Positions 14,097 to 20,774 are shown, numbered from the stretch's first letter. The stretch: 60,135 nt of DNA from a virus (IMGVR_UViG_3300028173_000012:1-60135); one strand, 5' to 3'. Program-made: numbers and translations. Notes: a model not told the origin generated them from the letters alone.

Positions 14097-14567
14097 TTAG
14101 AACCCGAATTCGTCTGATGAATTGGTATTCTCAGTATTTTCGATTGCATCCGATGTAATCACATCAGGATACACATCAAGCGCCTTTGACGTTGCTTCCT
14201 GCCTTGAGCCAAATGGGCCATCAACGCTGTTCATTCCTCCAAAGTCTGAGACCATTTCGAAAAACCAGCCCGTAGGAATCGTCACAGGACCTTTTTTGTA
14301 GTGCTTCGAACCGTCGTATGCCTTTTGAGCCATTTCCGGCGTCACATTGAAAACCCAAAGGTTGTCATCAAACGGCGTCGGGGCATCATCACGATCTCGA
14401 TCATCATAGATCGTTCCAACATGGTAATACTCAGAAACGACGTCGACACCATATTCGTCATATTCAACACTATTTGAAAGGTACCGCATCTGACGACGTG
14501 TCAGTCCTTGCTTTTGTCCAAGCTGCTCTTGGATTATCGCGCGCAATTTTTTCTTGTTAATTCTCAT
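14097..14567 (-). CDS. protein with CTS-like N-terminus, about 156 aa
   Basis: Start at 14567 chosen because it opens MRINKKKLRAIIQEQ, the shared leader, after GGGAG; the GATATTTAG motif lies just upstream. The body has a Tyr/Asp-rich stretch, then WVFNVTPEMAQKAY and a Gly-rich segment. Unknown fold; putative capsid-targeted internal protein. Confidence 0.7.
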   Translation of the reverse strand: MRINKKKLRAIIQEQLGQKQGLTRRQMRYLSNSVEYDEYGVDVVSEYYHVGTIYDDRDRDDAPTPFDDNLWVFNVTPEMAQKAYDGSKHYKKGPVTIPTGWFFEMVSDFGGMNSVDGPFGSRQEATSKALDVYPDVITSDAIENTENTNSSDEFGF

Positions 14568-14586
14568 GGTGTCTCCCGGGCTCATA

Positions 14587-14595
14587 CTAAATATC
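14587..14595 (-). promoter_or_regulatory. late-type motif GATATTTAG
   Basis: Consensus match about 20 bases before the start at 14567. Confidence 0.55.
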
Positions 14596-14618
14596 GGCCC
14601 AAACGACCTTACACTTCT

Positions 14619-14646
14619 ATTATACCACGATTGCAATCTATTTACA
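14619..14646 (-). promoter_or_regulatory. early-type promoter
   Basis: TGTAAA, 16 bp, TATAAT; sits at the 3' end of 14638-14949 and reads into 14097-14567 and the fMet tRNA cluster, so that gene has both promoter types. Confidence 0.8.
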
Positions 14647-14949
14647 CGTTGCTAACGCTGATTTGATCGCGGCGATGTCCCGAGTCGCATTTTCAATGAT
14701 TGACTCATTCGTTTTTCTGTAAATGCCTGACACATATGTTTCCCAATCTTCTGGGCTCATTGTCGTGTCTTGCGCCAATTCAGGTGACCATCCCGTCGGT
14801 AAACGGTGACCATCCAGTGTTATGAATTTCAATGGACCCGATGCCGGCCAGCTTTTCAGGAACACTGTTGGCGAGACGCCTAGGCGATCGATATCGACCC
14901 CGGTGTTCTTTGAAATTTCAGTCAACACAAAATGTTTTTCTACGGCCAT
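14638..14949 (-). CDS. unknown protein, 103 aa
   Basis: AGGAGA before the ATG at 14949. Contains LTEISKNTGVDIDRLG, a possible small helix-turn-helix segment, then a Trp/Pro-rich middle and a helical C-terminus. No family recognised. Confidence 0.6.
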   Translation of the reverse strand: MAVEKHFVLTEISKNTGVDIDRLGVSPTVFLKSWPASGPLKFITLDGHRLPTGWSPELAQDTTMSPEDWETYVSGIYRKTNESIIENATRDIAAIKSALATCK

Positions 14950-14970
14950 AATCTTCTCCTGTTATTTAGG

Positions 14971-15056
14971 GTCGCCAAGCTCGGAGTCGAACCGAGACGC
15001 TCATTGAAAAGCCCAGCCCCTCAAGCTGGTGGATATGCCATTCTCCTATTAGGCGA
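14971..15056 (-). tRNA. tRNA-Leu(GAG)
   Basis: Acceptor TCGCCTA/TTGGCGA (6 of 7), anticodon stem CCAGC/GCTGG, loop TTGAGGG giving GAG, long variable arm. CCA not encoded. Confidence 0.85.
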
Positions 15057-15063
15057 TGTCTAA

Positions 15064-15226
15064 TCCGGGAAGCAGGATTCGAACCTGCGAACGGCTTCGC
15101 AGCGGCAGGTAATTAGTCTGCTTGCTAATCCGTCACTGATAGCATATGATTGCCCGACGTCAATTATATTGTATAGCAAAAAGTATGTTATCTATCAGTT
15201 GCCTTAAGCCTCTCAGCCATTCCCGG
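15064..15226 (-). tRNA. interrupted class II (Ser-like) tRNA
   Basis: 5' CCGGGAA (15220-15226) pairs 7 of 7 with 3' TTCCCGG; the D-arm GCTGAGAGGCTTAAGGC matches the neighbouring tRNA-Ser at 15284. Anticodon-stem strands ACTGATAG and CTATCAGT pair 8 of 8 but are separated by about 49 nt. T-arm GCAGG-TTCGAAT-CCTGC. An alternative 94-nt fold begins at 15157 (TCGGGCA) with one mismatch. Confidence 0.5.
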
Positions 15227-15283
15227 TCGGAATTGAACTGGCATTTTGGTTCATGCCGGTGATCAATCCCGCGTTTTGTTTAG

Positions 15284-15371
15284 AACGGAAAGTGGGATTC
15301 GAACCCACGGGGTAGCTAGTATCCCACGATTGTTCATAAATCGTTGCCTTAAGCCTCTCAGCCATTTCCGT
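15284..15371 (-). tRNA. tRNA-Ser, unusual anticodon loop
   Basis: Acceptor ACGGAAA/TTTCCGT 7 of 7, Ser-type D-arm, long variable arm, T-arm GTGGG-TTCGAAT-CCCAC. Anticodon stem ACGAT(T)/(A)ATCGT with loop TATGAAC or a 9-nt TTATGAACA; UGA is present but position 33 is not U in the 7-nt reading. Confidence 0.7.
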
Positions 15372-15380
15372 GTTTTGTTG

Positions 15381-15455
15381 TGGTACGCCCGGGTGGAGTT
15401 GAACCACCGCCTAATCCTTATCAGAGATTTGTACTCACCATTATACTACGGGCGT
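15381..15455 (-). tRNA. tRNA-Ile(GAU)
   Basis: Acceptor ACGCCCG/CGGGCGT, anticodon stem AATCT/GGATT, loop CTGATAA giving GAU, CCA. The upstream endonuclease gene's last codons and stop (15446-15455) are its 5' acceptor strand. Confidence 0.93.
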
Positions 15456-16090
15456 GCATCGTAAAGATCAATGTAGTCTTTACTGTAGTTTTGTGTGACA
15501 TAATTTATGTATTGCGACATTTCTTTTTTGTACAAGACAGTAATTTCATGTGGAAATGCCTTCAGTTTTTCTTCAAATTGCTTTGTTTTGTAACCTTTGA
15601 TTTCTATGTAATGATTATCAATTTTGAAGTCAGGATAGTACTTTCGTGTGAAACCTTTATACTGATACTCAAACCCAGATAAGTTTCTTTCGAAAGCAAT
15701 TCCTTTATCAATATGAAAAATGACCCAGGCAAGCTCCCAGCTTGAATCGCACCAATAGCCTTTGTACCATCCGGATTTTCCAACGCCGGCGCCTTTTCTT
15801 GGCCCGCCCGTTTTTCCTTTTAATGAAGTACTAATGTTTTTGCGCCAATTTGAATGTTCTTTGTAATGCTGTCGACAATAACCGGTCATCGTTTGATGAT
15901 GAAGTTTTTTATTGCATATCAAGCAATTGCGAATCTTATCCTTGTTGAAGTTGTATGGTCGTCCATCAGGGCCCAAAAAGTTTTTATACTGCGCCAAATG
16001 TGTTGCTCGACAAGAGTCAGAGCAATATACCGCTGTATCGTATCTTGGGACAAACTTTTTTCCGCAACATTTGCATATATTTTCATTCAT
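15446..16090 (-). CDS. PD-(D/E)XK homing-type endonuclease
   Basis: About 214 residues from the ATG at 16090, just after GATAGTTATAAAC, with no ribosome-binding site; probably leaderless. N-terminal Cys fingers (CKCCGKKF...CSDSCR and CLICNKKL), then SGWYKGYWCDSSWELAW and YYPDFKIDNHYIEIKGY as the nuclease core. Paralogue of 2609-3406. Its stop TAG is formed by the acceptor/D junction of tRNA-Ile(GAU). Confidence 0.85.
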   Translation of the reverse strand: MNENICKCCGKKFVPRYDTAVYCSDSCRATHLAQYKNFLGPDGRPYNFNKDKIRNCLICNKKLHHQTMTGYCRQHYKEHSNWRKNISTSLKGKTGGPRKGAGVGKSGWYKGYWCDSSWELAWVIFHIDKGIAFERNLSGFEYQYKGFTRKYYPDFKIDNHYIEIKGYKTKQFEEKLKAFPHEITVLYKKEMSQYINYVTQNYSKDYIDLYDARP

Positions 16091-16095
16091 GTTTA

Positions 16096-16104
16096 TAACT
16101 ATCT
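16096..16104 (-). promoter_or_regulatory. late-type motif GATAGTTAT, leaderless gene
   Basis: Five bases upstream of the ATG at 16090. Confidence 0.5.
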
Positions 16105-16194
16105 GCAAATTCTAAAAGCCATATCAGGCGGAGTAAATTAGGTGTGTGAGGGTGCGAGCCTCAGGGCGGCGTATACTTCCTTGTTCAATACCAT

Positions 16195-16242
16195 ATCGAT
16201 GGTTGGACTCGAACCAACATCCCCACTTATGCACATCTAATT
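16195..16242 (-). tRNA. truncated tRNA 3' half
   Basis: A clear T-arm GTTGG-TTCGAGT-CCAAC followed by CATCGAT, but the next tRNA begins before a 5' half can fit. Probable remnant. Confidence 0.35.
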
Positions 16243-16320
16243 GGCTTACAAGGCGGGATTTGAACCCGCGACACCGAAGACCGTCGCCCTCAGCTCTACC
16301 TGACTGATTTACATGTAAGC
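16243..16320 (-). tRNA. irregular tRNA, possible Lys(CUU)-like
   Basis: Acceptor GCTTACA/TGTAAGC 7 of 7, D-stem TCAG/CTGA, T-arm GCGGG-TTCAAAT-CCCGC. The GCGAC/GTCGC anticodon-type stem closes a 10-nt loop GGTCTTCGGT containing U-CUU. Extra bases sit at the acceptor junction on both strands. Confidence 0.5.
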
Positions 16321-16428
16321 AAGCAGTTTTCTGTCAAAATGCTTAGGACTCATCAACCTGTAGACCACCACGTTACCGATGGACCTGACGCTCGCAGCGC
16401 GCCTGTTGCACTTTGCAACTTCCTACAA

Positions 16429-16506
16429 TGGTCTGCGCGGTCGGATTCGAACCGACGACCACTCGAATCCAAATCGAGTATTCTGACCAGGCTGAACTAC
16501 GCACAG
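16429..16506 (-). tRNA. tRNA-Pro(UGG)
   Basis: Acceptor CTGTGCG/CGCGCAG, anticodon stem CTCGA/TCGAG, loop TTTGGAT giving UGG, CCA encoded. Confidence 0.92.
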
Positions 16507-16549
16507 ATATTGAGCAGTTTATTTGACCATACTCAGGTCTCTTTACGGG

Positions 16550-16622
16550 TCTGGGTAACAGGATTCGAACCTGCATCTCCGTGCCCCAAACACGGTGCTA
16601 GACCAACCTCAGCTATACCCAG
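16550..16622 (-). tRNA. tRNA-Pro(UGG), second gene
   Basis: Acceptor CTGGGTA/TACCCAG, anticodon stem CCGTG/CACGG, loop TTTGGGG giving UGG. No encoded CCA. Diverged from 16429-16506, so not a recent copy. Confidence 0.9.
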
Positions 16623-16848
16623 GCAAGACCAGCGCCCCATCCACGCGCTGACCGACGATTTTCATTTATTTGGTAGGGTAACCAGACTCTTTGCCCAAAT
16701 GAAATCTTTCCATTATTGAAGAACCCGCCCCATCATTCGCGGTCCTTACTCTCACAACATATGATTCTTCTCTTTCATCGTATTATTTTTGCATCGCTGA
16801 AGAATTATTGTGCCTTACCATTGCTCATGGGCTCATCACCCCTGGCGA

Positions 16849-17502
16849 TTATTTGAACTTCATCTTTCTTCCTTTTTTCCAACCTTTGTTGAGGAATGAA
16901 TCAAGTTCGTTTTTGTCGATTTTCATGGACCTCTTTTCTTTTAGATTGTAAATCCAAACTTTTCCGTATTGGGAGTTTCCTTTTCCCCGTTGATGAACCG
17001 CATTTGCGGCACCAATCTTTTTCTTTGTTGCTTCTTTGTGCTTTCTTCCTGTCCAATCAAAAGGTTTTAGTTTTCCTTCTTTATGGAGCCGTTTGAAGCT
17101 CTCAGAGCAACTTTGTTTCTTACGAGCAACCCATTCTGGATTTGACCAATTTGCCTCGTTCATGGCAATGGCTGCTTTTTTGTTCTTTTCTTTTCGGGTT
17201 AGCTCGTTGTTGTTGATGCGTTCCCACCCATCACCATGGCCGCCGAGAGACAAGTTGTATACGTCCTCCCGCAAAAGAAACGATTCATTAACGACTTCCT
17301 TTTCCTTTTCATACATTTCTGCAGAGTTCTTTAGAAAGTGAACATACTCCTTTGTGAAGTTTTCGATACCATGTTTTTCGATGGCCCTAGAAATCAACAC
17401 GCCAGAACCCATATAATGGTCATTAAGATTTTTCGTCTTATGACAACCAATGTATATTTTGCCGTTCGTCCTATTCGTTATTTTGTAAATCGTGTAGTAC
17501 AT
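16849..17502 (-). CDS. GIY-YIG homing-type endonuclease
   Basis: 217 residues. N-terminal GIY-YIG domain starting YYTIYKITNRTNGKIYIGCH, with GSGVLISRAIEKHG and the catalytic-type Glu region KEKEVVNESFL. The C-terminal part has Lys-rich NUMOD-like repeats (ARKKQSCSESFKRL, HKEATKKKIGAANA) that bind DNA in seg/mob-type enzymes. A free-standing mobile endonuclease next to the Gly and Pro tRNAs. Confidence 0.88.
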   Translation of the reverse strand: MYYTIYKITNRTNGKIYIGCHKTKNLNDHYMGSGVLISRAIEKHGIENFTKEYVHFLKNSAEMYEKEKEVVNESFLLREDVYNLSLGGHGDGWERINNNELTRKEKNKKAAIAMNEANWSNPEWVARKKQSCSESFKRLHKEGKLKPFDWTGRKHKEATKKKIGAANAVHQRGKGNSQYGKVWIYNLKEKRSMKIDKNELDSFLNKGWKKGRKMKFK

Positions 17503-17535
17503 TTTATGTTTTCTATCTTGTATAATGATAAATAG

Positions 17536-17551
17536 GTTCGAATCCCAGTTA
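17536..17551 (+). other. orphan T-arm-like sequence on plus strand
   Basis: GGTTCGAATCCCAG reads like the T-arm and 3' end of a tRNA on the opposite strand to all other tRNAs; no 5' half precedes it. Probably a fragment. Confidence 0.3.
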
Positions 17552-17572
17552 CCACAAAATAAAAATTCGAAG

Positions 17573-17648
17573 AGCGAGTAGCGGGATTCGAACCCAGCAC
17601 GATGATCTGATTGGAAATCAGATGGCCTACCTCATGGCCCTTACCCGC
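17573..17648 (-). tRNA. tRNA-Gly(UCC)
   Basis: Acceptor GCGGGTA/TACTCGC, anticodon stem TCTGA/TCAGA, loop TTTCCAA giving UCC. T-stem has one mismatch; no CCA. Confidence 0.85.
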
Positions 17649-17763
17649 ATGTTCTTGAAAATGACCGGCACATATTTACTAGCTTTTAGGTACCTAAGTC
17701 GCGTTCAACTGTGAGTTATAGTATCTTCTATTTTATACTATTGATTTATTCAGTGCCGATCAT

Positions 17764-17840
17764 TGGTGCGCTCGGTAGGCATCGAACCTACGCATCTCCT
17801 GGTTAAGAGCCAGGTGCTGTCCCTCTCTAGCTTCGAGCGC
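17764..17840 (-). tRNA. tRNA-Lys(CUU)
   Basis: Acceptor GCGCTCG/CGAGCGC, anticodon stem CCTGG/CCAGG, loop CTCTTAA giving CUU, CCA encoded. Confidence 0.93.
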
Positions 17841-17850
17841 ATCTACTATT

Positions 17851-17931
17851 CAATTGTCAAAGAAACCGTTTGGAGCGCTTGACCCCTTGGTTCCAAGGTC
17901 TGCACATTATCGTGCAACCCCTTATGAATCC
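17851..17931 (-). ncRNA. structured leader RNA, copy 2
   Basis: Starts right after the promoter at 17932. Hairpins TGCAC/GTGCA and CCTTGG/CCAAGG are shared with 11028-11114, with a wobble in the first stem of the other copy. Leads into tRNA-Lys. Confidence 0.5.
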
Positions 17932-17959
17932 ATTATACCATGATTTTACGTTCTTTACA
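17932..17959 (-). promoter_or_regulatory. early-type promoter
   Basis: TGTAAA, 16 bp, TATAAT; drives the Lys-Gly tRNA segment. Confidence 0.85.
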
Positions 17960-18019
17960 CTTAGTTTGCGCACTTATGCAAACAAACTTTAGGAACTTTA
18001 TTGTCTCGGTTTGAGAACT

Positions 18020-18202
18020 TTATTGTCTTGGCTTTTCTTTGACGTGCACGCCCCAGTCCAAATCGCCTGGGATCGTGCCGTGATCCTTTTTGCACGCGTC
18101 AAACATAAGTTTCATGGCTTTAACTGCATCAGCAATTTTTGTAGCCTGACCGTTATGGTTCCATGACTTGTTTAACTTCGATGCGATTTTCCACGTAAAC
18201 AT
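18020..18202 (-). CDS. unknown small basic protein, 60 aa
   Basis: TAGGAGAG before the ATG at 18202. Residues include KIASKLNKSWN, a Lys-rich helical middle (AVKAMKLMFDACKKDHG) and GDLDWGVHVKEK. No family recognised. Confidence 0.55.
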   Translation of the reverse strand: MFTWKIASKLNKSWNHNGQATKIADAVKAMKLMFDACKKDHGTIPGDLDWGVHVKEKPRQ

Positions 18203-18247
18203 TCTTCTCTCCTAAGTCGTCCGGGGCTCCCATCTCATCAAGGTCCC

Positions 18248-18271
18248 GATGCTGGTGATCAAACCAGCATC
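18248..18271. repeat. strong inverted repeat
   Basis: GATGCTGG/CCAGCATC, 8 bp with an 8-nt loop, in a non-coding stretch (18203-18458). No T-run follows it, so not a typical terminator; it resembles an extended T-arm and may be a tRNA remnant. Confidence 0.4.
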
Positions 18272-18458
18272 TGACGCTGAGCTTAAAGGCCTTTGTCATG
18301 AGGTGGGTAGCCTATTGTCTATCCGCATCTGGGGCGGAACTCAACAACGTTTTGTTTCTCGTTATGGAAGGAAGTCCCAGGCGACTTATTTCAGTCATAT
18401 CTGGGCTTTTTATAGCACCCGGGTCCTCTCGGACAACGCAAGCTTCCTCGTTTTGTTT

Positions 18459-18533
18459 TGGTACCCGGTGAGGGATTCGAACCCCCGACATTTGGTATGT
18501 AACACCAACGTTCTACCGCTGAACTAACCGAGC
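18459..18533 (-). tRNA. tRNA-Val(UAC)
   Basis: Acceptor GCTCGGT/ACCGGGT, anticodon stem TTGGT/ACCAA, loop GTTACAT giving UAC, CCA encoded. Confidence 0.93.
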
Positions 18534-18540
18534 GATCAGA

Positions 18541-18611
18541 ATGAAGCATCAGGACTTGAACCTGAGTCTCTGGGTGTATGTGCCCAGCGCGTGACCACTA
18601 GCTATACTTCA
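18541..18611 (-). tRNA. CAU-type tRNA with 8-nt loop
   Basis: Acceptor TGAAGTA/TGCTTCA, anticodon stem CTGGG/CCCAG closing an 8-nt loop CACATACA; CAU is the likely anticodon but A precedes it instead of U. A third CAU tRNA in the window. Confidence 0.6.
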
Positions 18612-18723
18612 CTCTTTATTCTTGTTACGTAAAGAACCTGCATGCTTCGAAACTAGCAGACGACCTTGCTTATGTGTTAGCTCACACCTGGTTTTAGCAT
18701 TGATGTGATGCAAGATATTGCGG

Positions 18724-18809
18724 AGCTGGGGACAGGATTCGAACCTGCGTTGTGGTTGCCCAACCGGATTACAAATCCGGTGCCTTCGACCATCTCGGCT
18801 CACCCCAGC
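18724..18809 (-). tRNA. class II (Ser-type body) tRNA with UGU anticodon
   Basis: Acceptor GCTGGGG/CCCCAGC, Ser/Leu-type D-arm GAGCCGAGATGGTCGAAGGC, anticodon stem CCGGA/TCCGG, loop TTTGTAA giving UGU (Thr codon ACA), and a long variable arm. Normal tRNA-Thr is class I. The HNH gene upstream stops inside the anticodon loop. Confidence 0.8.
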
Positions 18810-19422
18810 GTCGTTTTTTCGTTACGAGCAACCTGTGTGCTCTAAAATAATTTCCTCCTTTTGGAGTAAGTCCCAGTGATAAGAGTGCTTGTCGGACAGT
18901 CGAATGTGATTCTAACGCAACAAGAAACTCTGCGTCAGTCGTTCGTTTTCGTATGCCATCCTTTCTTTTATTTCGACCTCGCCATGTCTCGGTTAGAGCA
19001 TGACAATTTGGACACAGAAGTTCCAAGTTTTCTCTATCATTATTTTGGTTGTTTCCATCAATATGTTCAATTTCTAATGGAATCAACTCATCTTGCCATT
19101 TTTTGTTTTTGCAACGACGACAAGCATGCGCTTGCTCATCGAATATTCGCATACGCTGGCGCTTGGGTGGTAAACTATCGAAAGGTAGGTCGACATAATG
19201 TGCTATCCTATTTTCTCGATTTGTTTTTCCGCCTTTCACTGCACCTGCGCGTTGCGCATTAGTAGACGTGGTTCGCACCCGTCCTGTAAGCGATTGAGAA
19301 ACCTTTTTATTGATTTCCTCCCTACTTTGTTTTGTTGAAAAACCTCTTGCGCACTTGGCACCACAGAATCGTCCGCTGCCATATTCACCTATATGCGTAT
19401 CATTACAATTTTCACAATTCAT
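18769..19422 (-). CDS. HNH homing-type endonuclease
   Basis: 217 residues. N-terminal Cys-rich finger (CENC...FCGAKCARGFSTK) shared with 676-1215, a basic linker, an HNH core (CRRCKNKKW, LEIEHIDGNNQNN, LELLCPNCHALTETWRG) and a C-terminal tail with ALLSLGLTPKGGNYFRAHRL, similar to 9498-10328. The last 14 residues and the TAA stop are encoded by the tRNA at 18724-18809; the stop is in its anticodon loop. Confidence 0.87.
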   Translation of the reverse strand: MNCENCNDTHIGEYGSGRFCGAKCARGFSTKQSREEINKKVSQSLTGRVRTTSTNAQRAGAVKGGKTNRENRIAHYVDLPFDSLPPKRQRMRIFDEQAHACRRCKNKKWQDELIPLEIEHIDGNNQNNDRENLELLCPNCHALTETWRGRNKRKDGIRKRTTDAEFLVALESHSTVRQALLSLGLTPKGGNYFRAHRLLVTKKRRWGEPRWSKAPDL

Positions 19423-19437
19423 TTGAACCTCTTGTAC

Positions 19438-19446
19438 CTAAATATG
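19438..19446 (-). promoter_or_regulatory. late-type motif ATATTTAG
   Basis: About 16 bases upstream of the HNH start at 19422. Confidence 0.5.
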
Positions 19447-19472
19447 GGTACGTTCCAAGTTCAAATAAAAAT

Positions 19473-19606
19473 TGGTGGGTCCACCAGGACTCGAACCTGG
19501 AACCAACTCATTAATCTCGGAAAATCAGGTTCTGCCCCTTTTCCTGTTTTCACAGGTATCTATTTTTTCCCAAAGTGAGCTGCGCTACCAACTGCGCCAT
19601 GGACCC
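19473..19606 (-). tRNA. tRNA-Lys(UUU) interrupted by a 58-nt insertion
   Basis: Every arm is intact: acceptor GGGTCCA/TGGACCC (7 of 7), D-arm GCGC-AGTTGGTA-GCGC, anticodon stem GCTCA/TGAGT, variable TGGTT, T-arm CCAGG-TTCGAGT-CCTGG, A73 and CCA. Between the anticodon-stem strands lie 65 nt. Removing 58 nt (between CTTT and TAA) restores the loop CTTTTAA, the tRNA-Lys loop. The insert contains a CCTGT-GAAA-ACAGG hairpin. It is far too short for a known self-splicing intron. Confidence 0.85.
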
Positions 19607-19616
19607 ATTTTTGTTG

Positions 19617-19796
19617 TTATACGATTCGAACGGCAAACTTGGGTGCTGCCGATAGAATCACGTATTTTTGTTTCTTTCCGATTTTGACAGCGTAATGTTT
19701 CCACACCTGTCGCGAAGAATCGGCAGTCAAAAGATTGTACCATGTGAAGCCAGCGCTGTCGCCGGCGGTCAATGTATTTTTGATCGAAACCATGAT
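19617..19796 (-). CDS. unknown small protein, 59 aa
   Basis: GGAGAA lies upstream of the ATG at 19796. Short beta-rich sequence (FTWYNLLTADSSRQVWKHY, KYVILSAAPKFAVRIV). Follows 19818-20039 in the same operon. No family recognised. Confidence 0.5.
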   Translation of the reverse strand: MMVSIKNTLTAGDSAGFTWYNLLTADSSRQVWKHYAVKIGKKQKYVILSAAPKFAVRIV

Positions 19797-19817
19797 GTTC
19801 TCCAATCGATGTGAAGC

Positions 19818-20039
19818 TTAGCCTCGAGGAATGATGTCCCACAAGCTGCGGACCACAGTTCCAGCATCGGTCAATTTGACCGTCACTTCAAACCTGGGCA
19901 AGCCGACCACCTTAGTGACCACACCTGTTTTACCAGAGTTTCGAAGCTGGACTTTGTCGCCAATCTCGGGCCAGTATTTTTCGCCAGCTTTCCGAGCTTT
20001 CCGGTCAGGCTGGTGGCTTTTCAGTTTTGCCTTTTTCAT
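19818..20039 (-). CDS. SH3/KOW-like small protein
   Basis: 73 residues: Lys/Arg-rich N-terminus, then IGDKVQLRNSGKTGVVTKVVGLPRFEVTV, the spacing of a KOW/SH3-like barrel. First of a run of similar small proteins to 21655. Its promoter is at 20084-20111. Function unknown; nucleic-acid or protein binding plausible. Confidence 0.6.
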   Translation of the reverse strand: MKKAKLKSHQPDRKARKAGEKYWPEIGDKVQLRNSGKTGVVTKVVGLPRFEVTVKLTDAGTVVRSLWDIIPRG

Positions 20040-20083
20040 TCCTGGCTCCTGTTTTGCAGGCCGGCATCCCCGGCGACATATAC

Positions 20084-20111
20084 ATTATACCATGAAATGA
20101 GACGTTTTACA
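20084..20111 (-). promoter_or_regulatory. early-type promoter
   Basis: TGTAAA, 16 bp, TATAAT; upstream of 19818-20039. Confidence 0.85.
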
Positions 20112-20119
20112 CGAAGCTG

Positions 20120-20470
20120 TTAGCTATTGACGTAAACAACTCGTGCCGCGTCATCAATCAAATCAGAAACCGCAGGCTTCACATTCCACTCAGGGGCTTC
20201 CAGTTTCATTAGAGGCACGTGATGGGCTTCGAAACGTCGCAAGTCTTTGATTACATCTGGCCAAAAGCGGTGCTCGCCTTCATCTTTGTTTGACGTGAAA
20301 AAATAAAACTTGTGGCGACCACCGGCAGCACCACTTTTTTTAGTACCTACGAATGTCAGTACATGTGTATGGTCGATAATCTGGCGTCCTGGAAATCTCG
20401 TGTCGGCTGACTGCCCTCGGCCGAATCCAAAAACGTATTGTTCGCCTTGCGTTAATTGACTTACTCGCAT
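20120..20470 (-). CDS. unknown protein, 116 aa
   Basis: Starts MRVSQLTQGEQYVFGFG; contains HTHVLTFVGTKKSG, a Gly/Arg/His patch, and a C-terminus ending ARVVYVNS. Beta-rich, possibly an SH3-like fold as with its neighbours. Preceded by ATATTTATAG. Confidence 0.55.
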   Translation of the reverse strand: MRVSQLTQGEQYVFGFGRGQSADTRFPGRQIIDHTHVLTFVGTKKSGAAGGRHKFYFFTSNKDEGEHRFWPDVIKDLRRFEAHHVPLMKLEAPEWNVKPAVSDLIDDAARVVYVNS

Positions 20471-20487
20471 GTTGTGTTCCTTTGTTC

Positions 20488-20497
20488 CTATAAATAT
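20488..20497 (-). promoter_or_regulatory. late-type motif ATATTTATAG
   Basis: About 18 bases upstream of 20470. Confidence 0.55.
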
Positions 20498-20518
20498 AGG
20501 CGACTTTCTATTTGTGGG

Positions 20519-20594
20519 GGTGGAAACTGAGATTTGAACTCAGGTCTCCGGATTCACAGTCCAGCATCTTAACCAATTAGACGATAACCACCAC
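20519..20594 (-). tRNA. tRNA-His(GUG)
   Basis: Anticodon stem CTGGA/TCCGG, loop CTGTGAA giving GUG; discriminator C as in His tRNAs; T-arm CTGAG-TTCAAAT-CTCAG. Acceptor GTGGTGG/TTTCCAC has one mismatch and wobbles. His tRNA is also the classical substrate of Thg1-family enzymes. Confidence 0.85.
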
Positions 20595-20732
20595 TGATTC
20601 GTCAAGGGCCCCATCCTTACCCCTGTCATCGCCGCACCCCTGACTGTCGATTCATGGTACAGCTCCTATATTTTCTCTCTTATTCGATTGTCAATGCAGG
20701 TTGGTGCGCTTGGCTCCGTACCTTGTGAATCA

Positions 20733-20760
20733 ATTATACCATGATTCTTCGCTCTTTACA
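20733..20760 (-). promoter_or_regulatory. early-type promoter
   Basis: TGTAAA, 16 bp, TATAAT; followed by a diverged copy of the tRNA-operon leader, then tRNA-His. Confidence 0.85.
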
Positions 20761-20774
20761 CTCAAAATCTCACT

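Noticed and set aside
19511-19575. Group I intron in tRNA-Lys
   Set aside because: The insert is only 58 nt and has no recognisable P3-P9 core or terminal G arrangement, so a self-splicing group I intron is not supported.
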